Shown one piece after another: positions 8,360-18,546 of a DNA stretch of 64,000 nucleotides; the stretch's first letter is position 1, and the number at the start of each line of letters is the position of its first letter. The notes under the pieces are model-generated. The model searched no databases and was not told the DNA's origin. It worked only from the letters and a program-made list of their open reading frames with translations. The stretch comes from Pseudomonadota bacterium. Its GTDB lineage: Bacteria > Pseudomonadota > Alphaproteobacteria > Caulobacterales > Caulobacteraceae. The stretch is taken from assembly GCA_023456105.1 (NCBI GenBank), contig JAEYAO010000113.1:1-64000 (forward strand). Reading direction: 5' to 3'. A program made the translations under genes and the position numbers.

Positions 8360-9294
8360 CCCTGACCGCGCCCGTTCCCACCAAGCCGATCCGTCGGAGC
8401 CGTGCGGGCCGATCGCGGCGCGAGCGCGCGGCCTGGGGCTTCATCGCGCCGGCCATGATCGCCATCGGCCTGTTCTTCGCGCTGCCGGTGGTTGCGGCGC
8501 TGCTGCTCAGCCTGACCGACTTCGACATCTATGCGCTGGCCGATCTCGGCAACCTGCGTTTCGTGGGCGCTCAAAACTATGAGCGACTGCTGACCAATCC
8601 CCTGTTCTGGGGCGCGATGAGGAACACGGTGTGGTTCAGCGTGCTGGGCGTGCCGCTGTCGATCGCCGCGTCGCTGCTGGCGGCCGTGATCCTGAACGAC
8701 CGGATGGTGAAGTGGCGGCCGATCTGGCGGGTGATGTTCTTTGCGCCCTATGTGACGACGCTGGTGGCGACGGCCGTGGTGTGGCGCTATCTGCTGCACA
8801 CGCGGTACGGCGTGATCAACTGGGCGCTGGACGGGGTGGGACTGCCGGCGGTGGACTGGTTGGGCCAGCCCTCCACCTCCATTCCCGCGATCCTGATGTT
8901 CGTGGTGTGGAAGATTTTCGGCTACAATATGCTGATCTTCCTGGCCGTGCTGCAGACGGTGCCTGACGACCTCTATGAGGCCGCAAGGATCGACGGCGCG
9001 GGTCCGTGGGGGCGGTTCCGGCATGTCACCCTTCCGGCGATCGCGCCGACCATGCTGCTGGTGTCGATCATCTCGGTGGCGGGCTTCTTCCAGCTGTTCG
9101 CCGAGCCCTATGTGATGACGCAGGGCGGGCCGGCGCAAAGCACGGTGACGGTGCTCTACTTCATGTACGAAGAGGGCTTCAAATGGTGGAACCTGGGCTC
9201 AGCCTCGGCGGTGGCGTTCGTGCTGTTCCTCTGCATCCTGGCGGTGACGCTGGTGCAGCTGGCCGTCGCCCGGCGGATGGAGCGCGGGCGATGA
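8356..9294 (+). CDS. Sugar ABC transporter permease, MalF/UgpA type
   Basis: 312 residues; ATG 8356 overlaps the previous stop and gives a normal family length, with a basic cytoplasmic N-terminus (RRSRAGRSRRER) before the first membrane helix. There are about six transmembrane segments. The EAA loop that docks on the ATPase reads YEAARIDGAGPWGRFRHVTLP in its conserved form, with the following proline-rich turn. It forms the membrane channel with the next gene product and is likely powered by the ATPase encoded convergently at 13384-14475. Translationally coupled on both sides. Confidence 0.93.
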   Translation: MTLTAPVPTKPIRRSRAGRSRRERAAWGFIAPAMIAIGLFFALPVVAALLLSLTDFDIYALADLGNLRFVGAQNYERLLTNPLFWGAMRNTVWFSVLGVPLSIAASLLAAVILNDRMVKWRPIWRVMFFAPYVTTLVATAVVWRYLLHTRYGVINWALDGVGLPAVDWLGQPSTSIPAILMFVVWKIFGYNMLIFLAVLQTVPDDLYEAARIDGAGPWGRFRHVTLPAIAPTMLLVSIISVAGFFQLFAEPYVMTQGGPAQSTVTVLYFMYEEGFKWWNLGSASAVAFVLFLCILAVTLVQLAVARRMERGR

Positions 9295-10106
9295 AGGCCA
9301 AGGCCGTTCTGCTCAACCTCGCCGTCGCGGTCATCGCCCTGATCGTGTTGTTTCCGCTGGTGTGGATGCTGTCGGTCAGCTTCATGCCCACGGGCGAGGC
9401 GGCGACCTTTCCGCCGCCGCTGGTCCCCTCGCGCTTCACCCTGGAGCACTATCAGGATTTGTTCCTGAACCAGGGCATGGGCCGCTATGTCCTGAACAGC
9501 CTGATCCTGGCGACGTTGGCGACGATCCTGGCGTTGCTGTTCACGGCGCCGGCCGGCTACGCCTTCGCCAAGCTGCGGTTCCGGGGGCGCGAGCGTCTGT
9601 TCCAGGTGCTGGTGGCGGCGCTGGTGGTGCCGGCGCAGATCGGCACCCTTCCGCTGTTCCTGATGCTGAAGAGCATGGGGCTGGTGAACACCTACGCGGG
9701 CGCCCTTGTCCCTTGGCTGGCGTCGATCTTCGGCCTGTTCCTCGTGCGCCAGTATGCGCTCAGCATCCCCGACGAGATGCTGGAGGCCGCGCGCGTGGAT
9801 GGGGCGTCCGAGGGGCAGATCTTCCGCCGCGTGGTGCTGCCGACGCTGCAGCCGATCGTCGTGACCCTGGGCCTGTTCGTCTTCCTGGGCAGCTGGAACG
9901 ACTTCCTGTGGCCGCTGATCGTGCTGACAGATCAGTCGAACTACACCCTGCCGGTCGCGCTGGCCGCCCTGTCGCGCGAGCATGTGCAGGACGTCGAGCT
10001 GATGATGGCCGGGGCCGTCGTCACGGTCGCGCCCGTCCTGATCCTCTTTCTGGCCCTGCAACGCTACTACATCCGCGGCATGCTCGCGGGCAGCGTCAAG
10101 GGCTGA
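9291..10106 (+). CDS. Sugar ABC transporter permease, MalG/UgpE type
   Basis: 271 residues from ATG 9291, overlapping the preceding stop (ATGA). It has six predicted membrane helices. The first loop contains FMPTGEAATFPPPLVPS, typical of MalG-type subunits, and the EAA loop is LEAARVDGASEGQIFRRVVLP. The C-terminus ends QRYYIRGMLAGSVKG, a common ending for these subunits. It pairs with the permease encoded immediately upstream. The gene is followed 18 bases later by the large glycosidase gene, probably in the same transcript. Confidence 0.93.
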   Translation: MKAKAVLLNLAVAVIALIVLFPLVWMLSVSFMPTGEAATFPPPLVPSRFTLEHYQDLFLNQGMGRYVLNSLILATLATILALLFTAPAGYAFAKLRFRGRERLFQVLVAALVVPAQIGTLPLFLMLKSMGLVNTYAGALVPWLASIFGLFLVRQYALSIPDEMLEAARVDGASEGQIFRRVVLPTLQPIVVTLGLFVFLGSWNDFLWPLIVLTDQSNYTLPVALAALSREHVQDVELMMAGAVVTVAPVLILFLALQRYYIRGMLAGSVKG

Positions 10107-10124
10107 GCCTTTACGGAGACCGCC

Positions 10125-13100
10125 ATGCGCGCCCTTCTTCTCGCCACGGCGGCGTCCCTCACCCTGTCCATGGCCCTGCCGCCAGCGATGGCCGGCCCGG
10201 CCTTCGCACAGCAGGGGGCGAGGGTGCTCGACGACATGGACGACGCCGGGCGTTGGGAGGCCAGCGCCTCCACCGACATCGTCTCCAGCCTTTCCTCGGT
10301 CGAGGGGCGGGAAGGGCGCGCCATCCGCCTGGACTACGACTTCGCGGGCAAGGCCGGCTATGCGGTCGCGAGCCGGCCCTTGGCGTTCGATCTGCCCGAA
10401 AACTACGAGATCAGCTTCTGGGTGCGCGGCGAGGGGCCGGCCAACACCTTCGAGGTCAAGTTCACCGACGCCGAGGCCGAGAACGTCTGGTGGAACCAGA
10501 CGACGCGCTATGACGCGCCGGACGGCTGGACGCGCTTCACCATCCGTCGCCGACAGGTGTCCAAGGCGTGGGGACCCAGCCCCGAGACCGTGCTGCGCCG
10601 CGCCGAACGGATCGAGTTCGTGGTGGTCGCGGCCGAGGGCGGCAAGGGCGCCATCGAGATCGACCAGCTGGCCCTGCGGCCATTGCCGGTGGATCCCGCC
10701 GTGCCGCCGCAGCCGGCGGCGAGCGACGGCGGCGCAGCCTCGACCGCGTCCTTGGCGGTGGATCTCGACCCCAAGACCGCCTGGACCGCGCCGGTCGCGG
10801 GATCGCCGGCCCTGACGCTGGACCTCGGCTATGAACGGGAGTTCGGCGGCCTGACCCTTCGCTGGGCCGAGCGGGGCGCGGCGTCTGATTACCGCATCAG
10901 CGCTTCGTCGGACGGCGAGGCCTGGCGCGAGCTGACCTCCGTCACCGGCGGGAACGGCGGAACGGACTGGCTGCGTACGCCGGAAGCTTCGGCCCGGTGG
11001 CTGCGGCTGGAACCCCGCGCCCTGGTCGCCGCATCCGATGTCACGGGTCAGGCGGGCGCCGGCCAGAGGCTAGGCGTCGCCTCGCCCACCGCCTATGCGC
11101 TGAACGAGGTGGAGATCGAGCCGCTGAGCTTTGGCGAGGATCACACCGCCTTTCTGGAAGCCGTGGCGAGGGAAAACAGACGCGGCCTCTATCCGCGCGG
11201 CTTCTTTAGCGAACAGCCCTACTGGACCCTTGTGGGCGTCGACGGCGGCGGCGAAAGCGGCCTGATCGGCGAAGACGGCGCCATCGAACTGCGTCGCGGC
11301 GGACCCAGCATGGAGCCGTTCGTGGTCGAGAACGGACGGCTGGTCACCTGGGCCGACGTCCGGATTGAACAGTCCCTGGCCGACGACGACCTGCCGATCC
11401 CCAGCGTGACGTGGACGCATGACGACTGGACCCTGCGTGTCACCGCCCTGGCCGACGGCGCGCCCGAGAGCGCCCAGTTGTACGGCCGCTATGTCCTGAC
11501 CAACACCTCGTCGCGCCCGCTGGACCTGACGCTTGGGCTAATGGGACGGCCCATGCAGGTCAACGGCCCGGTGCAGTTCCTGGCGGTGCCGGGCGGCGCG
11601 AGCCCCCTGTCCCGGATCGGGTGGGACAGCGGCGTCCTGAGCCTCGGCGACGACACGGCCGTGCGGATGCTGAGTGCGCCGGATCAGGTGACGGTCTCCA
11701 CTTTCGACGCCGGCGCCGATCCGCAGTCGCTGCTGGCGTCGGCGCGCCAGGCGTCCGCGTCCGTGTCTGTCGAGGACACCACGGGCCTGCCTGCCGCGGC
11801 GGCGACATTCAAGATCGCGCTTCTGCCGGGCGAGAGCCGCACGGTCGGCTGGGTCTCGGCCTTGGGCGAAAGGGCGGCCGATCTGCCCGTCACCGGCAGC
11901 ATCGAAGCCGCCCTGGACACGGTGCAGGAGCGCGTCGCTGCGGCCTGGCGCGCGCGGATGGACGAGGTCGACCTCATCCTGCCGCCGGAAGGGCAGCGGA
12001 TCGAGGATGTGCTGAAGTCCTCGCTCGCCCACATGCTGATGAGCCGCCAGGGACCGATCCTGCAGCCCGGCACGCGGTCCTACAACCGATCCTGGATCCG
12101 AGACGGGGCCATGATGGCCGAAGGGCTGAACCGGCTGGGCCTGTCCGACCTGTCCGAAGACTACCTTCGATGGTATGCGCCCTATCTGTTCTCCAGCGGC
12201 AAGGTGCCGTGCTGCGTCGATGCGCGCGGCGCCGATCCGGTGCCGGAGAACGACAGCCACGGCGAGTTCGTCTTCCTGGCGGCCGAGGCCTATCGCTACG
12301 GCGGCGACGTCGCGCTGCTGCGCCAGGTCTGGCCGCAGGTGCAGGGGGCGATCCGCTACATGGACGAGCTGCGGGCCTCGACCCGCACCGCCGAGTTCCA
12401 GACGGCCGAGACGCGTCACCTCTTTGGGCTGCTGCCGCCGACGATCAGCCACGAGGGCTATTCGGACAAGGCGGCCTATTCCTACTGGGACGATTTCTGG
12501 GGCCTGCGCGGCTACCGCGACGCGGTGTTCATCGCCGAGACCCTGGGCGACGCCGAGGCCGCGGGCCGCATCCGCGCCTCCGAGCAGCAGTTCAAGGCGG
12601 ACATCCTCGCCTCGATCACGGCCACGGCCGCCTTCCACGACATCGACTGGATCGCCGGCGCGGCGGACCGAGGCGACTTCGACGCCACCTCCACCACCAT
12701 CGGCCTGTCTCCCGGCGGCCTGCAGGACGACCTGCCGCAGGAGCTGCTGAACGGCACCTTCGACAAGTGGTGGGCCAACTTCACCGCGCGTCAGGAGAAC
12801 CGCCAGCCCTGGCGCGACTACACGCCCTATGAGCTGAGAAACGTCAGCGCCATGGTGCGGCTGGGTCGGCGCGAGGAGGCGTGGCGGGCGCTGGAGTTCT
12901 ACTTCGCCGACATCCGGCCGCGCGCCTGGAACGGCTGGGCGGAGGTGGTCGGGCGCGACCTGCGCGAGCCGCGCTTCATCGGCGACATGCCGCACGCCTG
13001 GATAAGCTCGGACTATATCCGCTCGGCGCTGGACCTGTTCGCCTACGAACGCGACGACGGGGCGCTCGTGCTGGCCGCCGGCGTGCCGGTCCGCTGGTTC

Positions 13101-13352
13101 GACACGACGGAAGGCGTGGGGGTTTCGGGGCTCAGGACGCCCTATGGCGCGCTGACCTACCGTCTTCGCAAGGTGGGGCGCGACTACCGGCTGGATTTAG
13201 CCGGCGAGGCGGCCCCCCCAGGCGGCTTCGTGCTGCGCTGGCCGGAAGGCGAGGGCCGTCCGGGATCGATACGCATCGAGGGGCGCGCCGCTGCATGGAC
13301 CGGAGACGCACTGGCGATCCCAGCGGGCACCAAGCGAGTGGTGCTGAGGTGA
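10125..13352 (+). CDS. Large exported six-hairpin glycosidase with carbohydrate-binding modules
   Basis: 1075 residues, with ATG 10125 preceded by CGGAGA. There is a signal peptide of about 28 residues (cleavage near AFA-QQ). Residues about 32-190 look like a carbohydrate-binding beta-sandwich (ISFWVRGEGPANTFEVKFTD). Residues about 205-330 resemble an F5/8 type C (discoidin) module (LDLGYEREFGGLTLRW). The C-terminal half is an (alpha/alpha)6 glycosidase-like domain with SYNRSWIRDGAMMAEGL (about residue 650) and DSHGEFVFLAAEAYRYGGD (about 707), where W-x-R-D and an acidic pair are plausible substrate and catalytic residues. I cannot assign a GH family. Its position after the importer permeases suggests it trims imported or periplasmic oligosaccharides. 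Convergent with the ATPase gene. Confidence 0.8.
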   Translation: MRALLLATAASLTLSMALPPAMAGPAFAQQGARVLDDMDDAGRWEASASTDIVSSLSSVEGREGRAIRLDYDFAGKAGYAVASRPLAFDLPENYEISFWVRGEGPANTFEVKFTDAEAENVWWNQTTRYDAPDGWTRFTIRRRQVSKAWGPSPETVLRRAERIEFVVVAAEGGKGAIEIDQLALRPLPVDPAVPPQPAASDGGAASTASLAVDLDPKTAWTAPVAGSPALTLDLGYEREFGGLTLRWAERGAASDYRISASSDGEAWRELTSVTGGNGGTDWLRTPEASARWLRLEPRALVAASDVTGQAGAGQRLGVASPTAYALNEVEIEPLSFGEDHTAFLEAVARENRRGLYPRGFFSEQPYWTLVGVDGGGESGLIGEDGAIELRRGGPSMEPFVVENGRLVTWADVRIEQSLADDDLPIPSVTWTHDDWTLRVTALADGAPESAQLYGRYVLTNTSSRPLDLTLGLMGRPMQVNGPVQFLAVPGGASPLSRIGWDSGVLSLGDDTAVRMLSAPDQVTVSTFDAGADPQSLLASARQASASVSVEDTTGLPAAAATFKIALLPGESRTVGWVSALGERAADLPVTGSIEAALDTVQERVAAAWRARMDEVDLILPPEGQRIEDVLKSSLAHMLMSRQGPILQPGTRSYNRSWIRDGAMMAEGLNRLGLSDLSEDYLRWYAPYLFSSGKVPCCVDARGADPVPENDSHGEFVFLAAEAYRYGGDVALLRQVWPQVQGAIRYMDELRASTRTAEFQTAETRHLFGLLPPTISHEGYSDKAAYSYWDDFWGLRGYRDAVFIAETLGDAEAAGRIRASEQQFKADILASITATAAFHDIDWIAGAADRGDFDATSTTIGLSPGGLQDDLPQELLNGTFDKWWANFTARQENRQPWRDYTPYELRNVSAMVRLGRREEAWRALEFYFADIRPRAWNGWAEVVGRDLREPRFIGDMPHAWISSDYIRSALDLFAYERDDGALVLAAGVPVRWFDTTEGVGVSGLRTPYGALTYRLRKVGRDYRLDLAGEAAPPGGFVLRWPEGEGRPGSIRIEGRAAAWTGDALAIPAGTKRVVLR

Positions 13353-13359
13353 AGCCGCG

Positions 13360-13378
13360 CTCCTCCCGGCGGGAGGAG
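13360..13378. terminator. Hairpin between convergent genes
   Basis: A perfect 8-bp stem, CTCCTCCC-GGC-GGGAGGAG, lies in the 31-base gap between the glycosidase stop and the ATPase stop. It lacks a T-tract on either side, so it is a weak or Rho-assisted bidirectional terminator candidate. Confidence 0.4.
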
Positions 13379-13383
13379 ACGCC

Positions 13384-14475
<1,092 letters not shown>

Positions 14476-14504
14476 CTGAGTGTCACCTGCGCTGCTCTGA
14501 CGGC

Positions 14505-14532
14505 ACTGTAAGCGGTTACATCGGCCGAACAA
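14505..14532 (-). promoter_or_regulatory. Putative promoter and LacI-type operator of the ATPase gene
   Basis: On the minus strand, TTGTTC (14532-14527) and TACAGT (14510-14505) are spaced by 16 bases. The near-perfect palindrome TGTAAGCGGTTACA (plus-strand reading, 14507-14520) fills the spacer and reaches into the -10. It differs at one central base from the operator at 1313-1326 upstream of lacI. Binding there would block RNA polymerase. Confidence 0.7.
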
Positions 14533-14746
14533 CCCAGCGCAGCGAGCATGTCGGTCTGAAGCGCCGCCTCAGGTCGCGCCGCCATTATCCCTTGAGCCGT
14601 CGAAGCGGATCGCCGGACCATGATGGCTGTCGATTAGAGGGGGCACGCCTTCGAACTCACTCAGGTGGTCTACGACGGCTGCAAGATTGTCGAGTCGCGT
14701 GGATTCTGCGACCCGCGGCGCGCACCGTGCGCCACCCCGGGGCGGC

Positions 14747-16813
14747 TCAGGCGGTGACCGGGTTCAGCATCTCGCTGATCTTGGACGCCAGGATCGGCAG
14801 GGCGAAGGGCTTGGTCACCATGTCCATGTTCGGGCCGAGAAATTCGCCGCGAACGGCGGCGGTCTCGGCGTATCCAGTCACAAACAGGATCGGAAGGTCG
14901 GGACGAGTGGCGCGGGCGATCTCGGCGAGCTGGCGACCGTTCATGCCCGGCAGGCCCACATCGGAAACAAGCAGGTCGATGGCGCGGGGCTGCGACAGCA
15001 GGGGCAGCGCCTCGTCACCGCTGCCCGCCTCCAGAACCTCGTATCGCAGTTCAACCAGAACCTCTCGAACCAGCTGGCGCACGGCGGGGTCGTCCTCCAC
15101 AAGCAGCACCGTCTGACCCTGGCCCTCCTGAATGGACTGGGCGTCCGGCGAAACCGCTTCATCCCTGATGAGGTCCGTGGCGGGCAGGTAGAGTTCGACC
15201 GTGGTTCCTTCCGTCACCCGGCTGTGAATCCGGACCTGGCCGCTCGACTGGCGCGCGAACCCGTAAACCATGGACAGCCCCAGACCGGTGCCCTGGCCGA
15301 TCGGCTTGGTGGTGAAGAAGGGATCGAACACCTTGTCCAGTACGGCCTCGCTGATGCCCGTGCCGGTGTCCGACACGGAGATCACGACATAGGCGCCGGA
15401 CTGCAGCCCTTGCGGCGTCTCCGGCGCGATCGTCTCGTCGACATGCGCCAGCGAGGTGCGGATCGTCAGCCGCCCCCCGTCCGGCATGGCGTCCCGTGCG
15501 TTGATCGCCAGGTTGAGAATGGCGTTCTCCAGCTGATTGGCGTCGGCCACGACGCCCCTGACATCCGTGCCGGGAACGATGGACAAGGCGATGGTTTCGC
15601 CAAGCGTTCGACGCAGCAGATCGTCCAGCGAAGCCGCCAGCGCATTCACATCGAGCGGCGCTGAGTTGAGCGACTGTCGCCGGGAAAAGGCCAGCAAGCG
15701 CGCGGTCAGCGATGCTGCGCGCTGGGCGGAGGCGGACGCCGCGTCCATGAACCTGCCGATGTCCTGAGTGCGGCCGGTCTCAAGCCTTCGCCGGATGATG
15801 TCCAGACTTCCGATCACGCCCGTCAGCATGTTGTTGAAGTCGTGTGCGATGCCGCCGGTGAGCTGGCCCACCGCCTCCATCTTGTGGCTTTGCCTCAGCG
15901 CTTCTTCGGCCTCGGTGCGGCTGGCCATCTCCTGCTCCAGAGCGGCCGTGCGTTCGGCGACCCGCGCCGAAAGGGCTTCCTCCGTCATCTTCCGATCGGT
16001 GATGTCCAGGACGAAGACATCGAAGCCGGTGACGGACCCGTCCGGCCCCCGGCGGGGAAGATAGCGGATTTCCGCCTCGCGGCGACGGTTGTCGAGGTGC
16101 GGCCAGGGCAGTTCGAACCGCACGGTTTCGCCAGCCAAGGCTGCTCGCATGGCCTGAAGTCGGACAGCAAAGGCCGCATCGCCCACGACGTCTCGGACAG
16201 ACCGTCCGACGACCTCGTCCGGATCGACGCCGAACCACTCGCGATAGGCGGCGTTGGCGAAGCGGTAGACCAGGTCGCGGTCGATGAAGCCGATCAGGAT
16301 CGGCAGCGAATCCGTCACGACGCGAAGGACAGCTTCGCTCTCGGCCAGGGCGTTGCGGCTGTTCTCCAACTCCAGAAGGCGGTCGCGCATCTCGAACTGA
16401 CGTTGGCGCGACTTCAAGGCCGAGGCGACGGCGCTGATCAGGGAGCTTCGGCCCAGCGGCCGTTCGAGCATGACACTGTTGCTGGCGAGGTTGAGTACTT
16501 CAAGCTGCGACGCCTCGCGCCGCATGGGCTGTTTGGATCGGCTGGCGGCCAGGAGGATCAGCGGAATGTCGGACCAGGCGGCCTGCTCGGCCAGGCGGGT
16601 CTTCAACTCGCCCGAGCCGCCGACAAGAGCTTCCTCGGTCATCAGAAGGGCGCCCGTCGTGTCGTCGATGCGGGCGACAAGGTGGCTCAGGCTGTCGCAC
16701 ACGACGGCCTGGTAACCTTCCTCGGCCAGCAGCGTCATCAGGCTTTCGGCGTCTCTTCCGTAAGGCGCCGCAACGAGAACGCTTGACCCGAACGGCGCAG
16801 TCCTATGCGCCAA
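14747..16813 (-). CDS. Hybrid histidine kinase with N-terminal pseudo-receiver, PAS, HATPase and receiver
   Basis: 688 residues starting with TTG at 16813, inside the 3' end of the kaiC-like gene (11-base overlap). Domains in order: a receiver-like region lacking the phosphoacceptor aspartate (about 10-130, TGALLMTEEALV where a receiver has its Asp); a PAS domain (about 160-275); a coiled coil; and a histidine phosphorylation box GGIAHDFNNML with His324. An HATPase_c domain follows (N-box LNLAINARDAMPDGG, GLGLSMVYG), then a complete C-terminal receiver with Asp618 and Lys668. No transmembrane segment is present, so it is cytosolic. The TTG start is chosen because the conserved N-terminal domain begins right after it. 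It likely signals with or downstream of the KaiC-like partner. Confidence 0.9.
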   Translation of the reverse strand: MAHRTAPFGSSVLVAAPYGRDAESLMTLLAEEGYQAVVCDSLSHLVARIDDTTGALLMTEEALVGGSGELKTRLAEQAAWSDIPLILLAASRSKQPMRREASQLEVLNLASNSVMLERPLGRSSLISAVASALKSRQRQFEMRDRLLELENSRNALAESEAVLRVVTDSLPILIGFIDRDLVYRFANAAYREWFGVDPDEVVGRSVRDVVGDAAFAVRLQAMRAALAGETVRFELPWPHLDNRRREAEIRYLPRRGPDGSVTGFDVFVLDITDRKMTEEALSARVAERTAALEQEMASRTEAEEALRQSHKMEAVGQLTGGIAHDFNNMLTGVIGSLDIIRRRLETGRTQDIGRFMDAASASAQRAASLTARLLAFSRRQSLNSAPLDVNALAASLDDLLRRTLGETIALSIVPGTDVRGVVADANQLENAILNLAINARDAMPDGGRLTIRTSLAHVDETIAPETPQGLQSGAYVVISVSDTGTGISEAVLDKVFDPFFTTKPIGQGTGLGLSMVYGFARQSSGQVRIHSRVTEGTTVELYLPATDLIRDEAVSPDAQSIQEGQGQTVLLVEDDPAVRQLVREVLVELRYEVLEAGSGDEALPLLSQPRAIDLLVSDVGLPGMNGRQLAEIARATRPDLPILFVTGYAETAAVRGEFLGPNMDMVTKPFALPILASKISEMLNPVTA

Positions 16814-18293
16814 AGGCCCGATCTTCCATAAGGGGAGAGGCTGCGCCGGTGTACTCGGGCGTCCCGGTCAGCACACCGCGGAAGTCCGCCAAGGCGTCGC
16901 CCACGCGGATGCCGGCGGCGTCGACCCGCAGTTCGCGAATGGTGTCTTCGTGACCTCCGCCACGGTTCTTGATCACGGAGATCGCCTTGCGGATGCGGCC
17001 CTCCGCCTCGAAGAAGCGCAGCAGCACGACCGCATCCGCGACGTAGGAGATGTTGAGACTGCTCTGCATCGTGCCCACCAGCCCGTCCTGCGGACTGATC
17101 AGGAAGGTGACCACGCCCTTTTGGCTCAGGTACGAGAGCAACTCGTGCATCTGCAGGATCAACTGTTGTTCTTGCGGCATGGCGGCCATGTAGCCGTTCA
17201 GGCTGTCGATCACGATCATGCGCGCTTGGTGTTGCTCCACCTGCGCACGCACGCGGGCCGCGAACTCCCCGGGCGAGATTTCGGCCGGATCTATCTGCTC
17301 GACGGTCATGCAGCCGTTGTCGACATGAGCCTGCAGATCAAGGCCGAAGGCCTTGGCGCGGGCCATCAGCGTGCCGATCCGCTCATCGAACTCGTACACC
17401 ACGCAGTGTTCGCCGCGTCGGCAGGCCGCATCCATATACTGAAGCGCGATCGTGGTCTTTCCGCTGCCGGCCGGACCGGTGATCAGGGTGCTTGTTCCCC
17501 TGAGAGGACCACCGTTCAGCAGGTCGTCCAGGCCCTGAACGCCACTGGGGGTGACGTCGCCTGTGAACTCGCTGTGGTGGGTGGAGGCGATCAGGCGGGG
17601 ATAGATGTCCAGGCCGCCTTTGCGGATAACCAGGTCGTGGAAGCCGGCGATGAAGTCCACGCCTCGCAGCTTCTGCACCTGAACCCTGCGCCGGGCGGCG
17701 CCGAAGTCCAGCGTCAAACGCTCCAGGGTGATCACGCCATGACAAAGGCTGTGCATGGCGCTGTCCTGCCCCACTTCGGCACCTGTCATGTCGTCGACCA
17801 GCAGGACGGTGATGTCGCGACCGCTGAAGAACTGCTTCAAACCCAGGATCTGTCGACGGTAACGTAGCGGATCCTGTGCAAGGAGCCGCATCTCCGAAAG
17901 GCTGTCGAAGACGATCCGTTTCGGCTGAACCTTGTCCACCTGGTCCTGGATCAGGCGCACGGTTTCGCCGAGCTCCATCTCCCAGGAATGCAGCACCGTC
18001 TGGTCGCGCCCGTGTCCGAGCACGTCGGCCGCCGAGTTGAACTCGAAGATTTCGACCTCGGCGAGGCTCCAGCCGTGGGAGGCGGCGACCACCTCGAGCT
18101 CCTCGCGCGTTTCCGACAGGGTGATGTAGAGAACCCGCTCGCCCTTGCGGACGCCCTCCTGAAGGAACTGAAGCGCCAGCGTCGTCTTGCCCGAGCCGGG
18201 AATGCCCTCGACGAGATAAAGCCGGCTGGCCGGCAGTCCGCCCTTCAGGATGAGATCAAGGCCCGGATTTCCGGTCGAGATGGTGTCGATCAC
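16803..18293 (-). CDS. KaiC-like double-domain ATPase
   Basis: 496 residues from ATG 18293 with two RecA-type KaiC domains. The first has Walker A GIPGSGKT (30-37) and the second GPAGSGKT (273-280), and both carry KaiC-type motifs (TGNPGLDLILKGGLP; SGVQGLDDLLNGGP). Cyanobacterial KaiC is a clock kinase/phosphatase with adjacent Ser431/Thr432 phosphosites. In this protein the corresponding stretch reads NISYVAD, by eye giving Ser416 and Tyr417. The C-terminal tail (GTPEYTGAASPLMED) is short and does not resemble the KaiA-binding tail. No kaiA or kaiB is in the window. Stop and start overlap with the histidine kinase gene, so they form an operon; alphaproteobacterial KaiC homologues are often paired with such kinases. 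Confidence 0.9.
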   Translation of the reverse strand: MIDTISTGNPGLDLILKGGLPASRLYLVEGIPGSGKTTLALQFLQEGVRKGERVLYITLSETREELEVVAASHGWSLAEVEIFEFNSAADVLGHGRDQTVLHSWEMELGETVRLIQDQVDKVQPKRIVFDSLSEMRLLAQDPLRYRRQILGLKQFFSGRDITVLLVDDMTGAEVGQDSAMHSLCHGVITLERLTLDFGAARRRVQVQKLRGVDFIAGFHDLVIRKGGLDIYPRLIASTHHSEFTGDVTPSGVQGLDDLLNGGPLRGTSTLITGPAGSGKTTIALQYMDAACRRGEHCVVYEFDERIGTLMARAKAFGLDLQAHVDNGCMTVEQIDPAEISPGEFAARVRAQVEQHQARMIVIDSLNGYMAAMPQEQQLILQMHELLSYLSQKGVVTFLISPQDGLVGTMQSSLNISYVADAVVLLRFFEAEGRIRKAISVIKNRGGGHEDTIRELRVDAAGIRVGDALADFRGVLTGTPEYTGAASPLMEDRAFGA

Positions 18294-18334
18294 GCGGGCC
18301 TGCCTCAGTGTTTAGGGGTCGATACCACGGGAGC

Positions 18335-18359
18335 TACGGGGAACCCTACAGAGTTTTCC
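18335..18359 (-). promoter_or_regulatory. Possible EcfG-type promoter of the kaiC-like operon
   Basis: On the minus strand GGAAA (18359-18355), a 16-base spacer and CGTA (18338-18335) resemble the alphaproteobacterial general stress sigma factor consensus GGAAC-N16/17-CGTT, with one mismatch in each element. It lies 41 bases upstream of the kaiC-like ATG. Chance matches of this quality are not rare. Confidence 0.35.
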
Positions 18360-18546
18360 AAGGATCCAAGTCGCGGCCGCAGCCGGAGCCGAGGGGCGGT
18401 CGACCAAGTCACCACCCTGGAATGGTGGAGCACTTACAGCGCCGCCGTTGGATCACGCGGCGCAGGAGCTGCCTTCGCACTCCTCTTTCACCGCCCATTG
18501 CGCCGCGCCGTCGCCCCCGCCAAGAGTGTGACATGAAGCTCAGGTC

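Noticed and set aside
14522..14746. Coding-looking segment between the ATPase and histidine kinase genes
   Set aside because: Short in-frame string around 14650-14720 reads plausibly but has no start, no family resemblance and no conserved motif.
16803..18293. Complete circadian clock system
   Set aside because: No kaiA or kaiB gene is in the window, and the C-terminal KaiA-binding tail is not evident; only a KaiC-like ATPase can be claimed.
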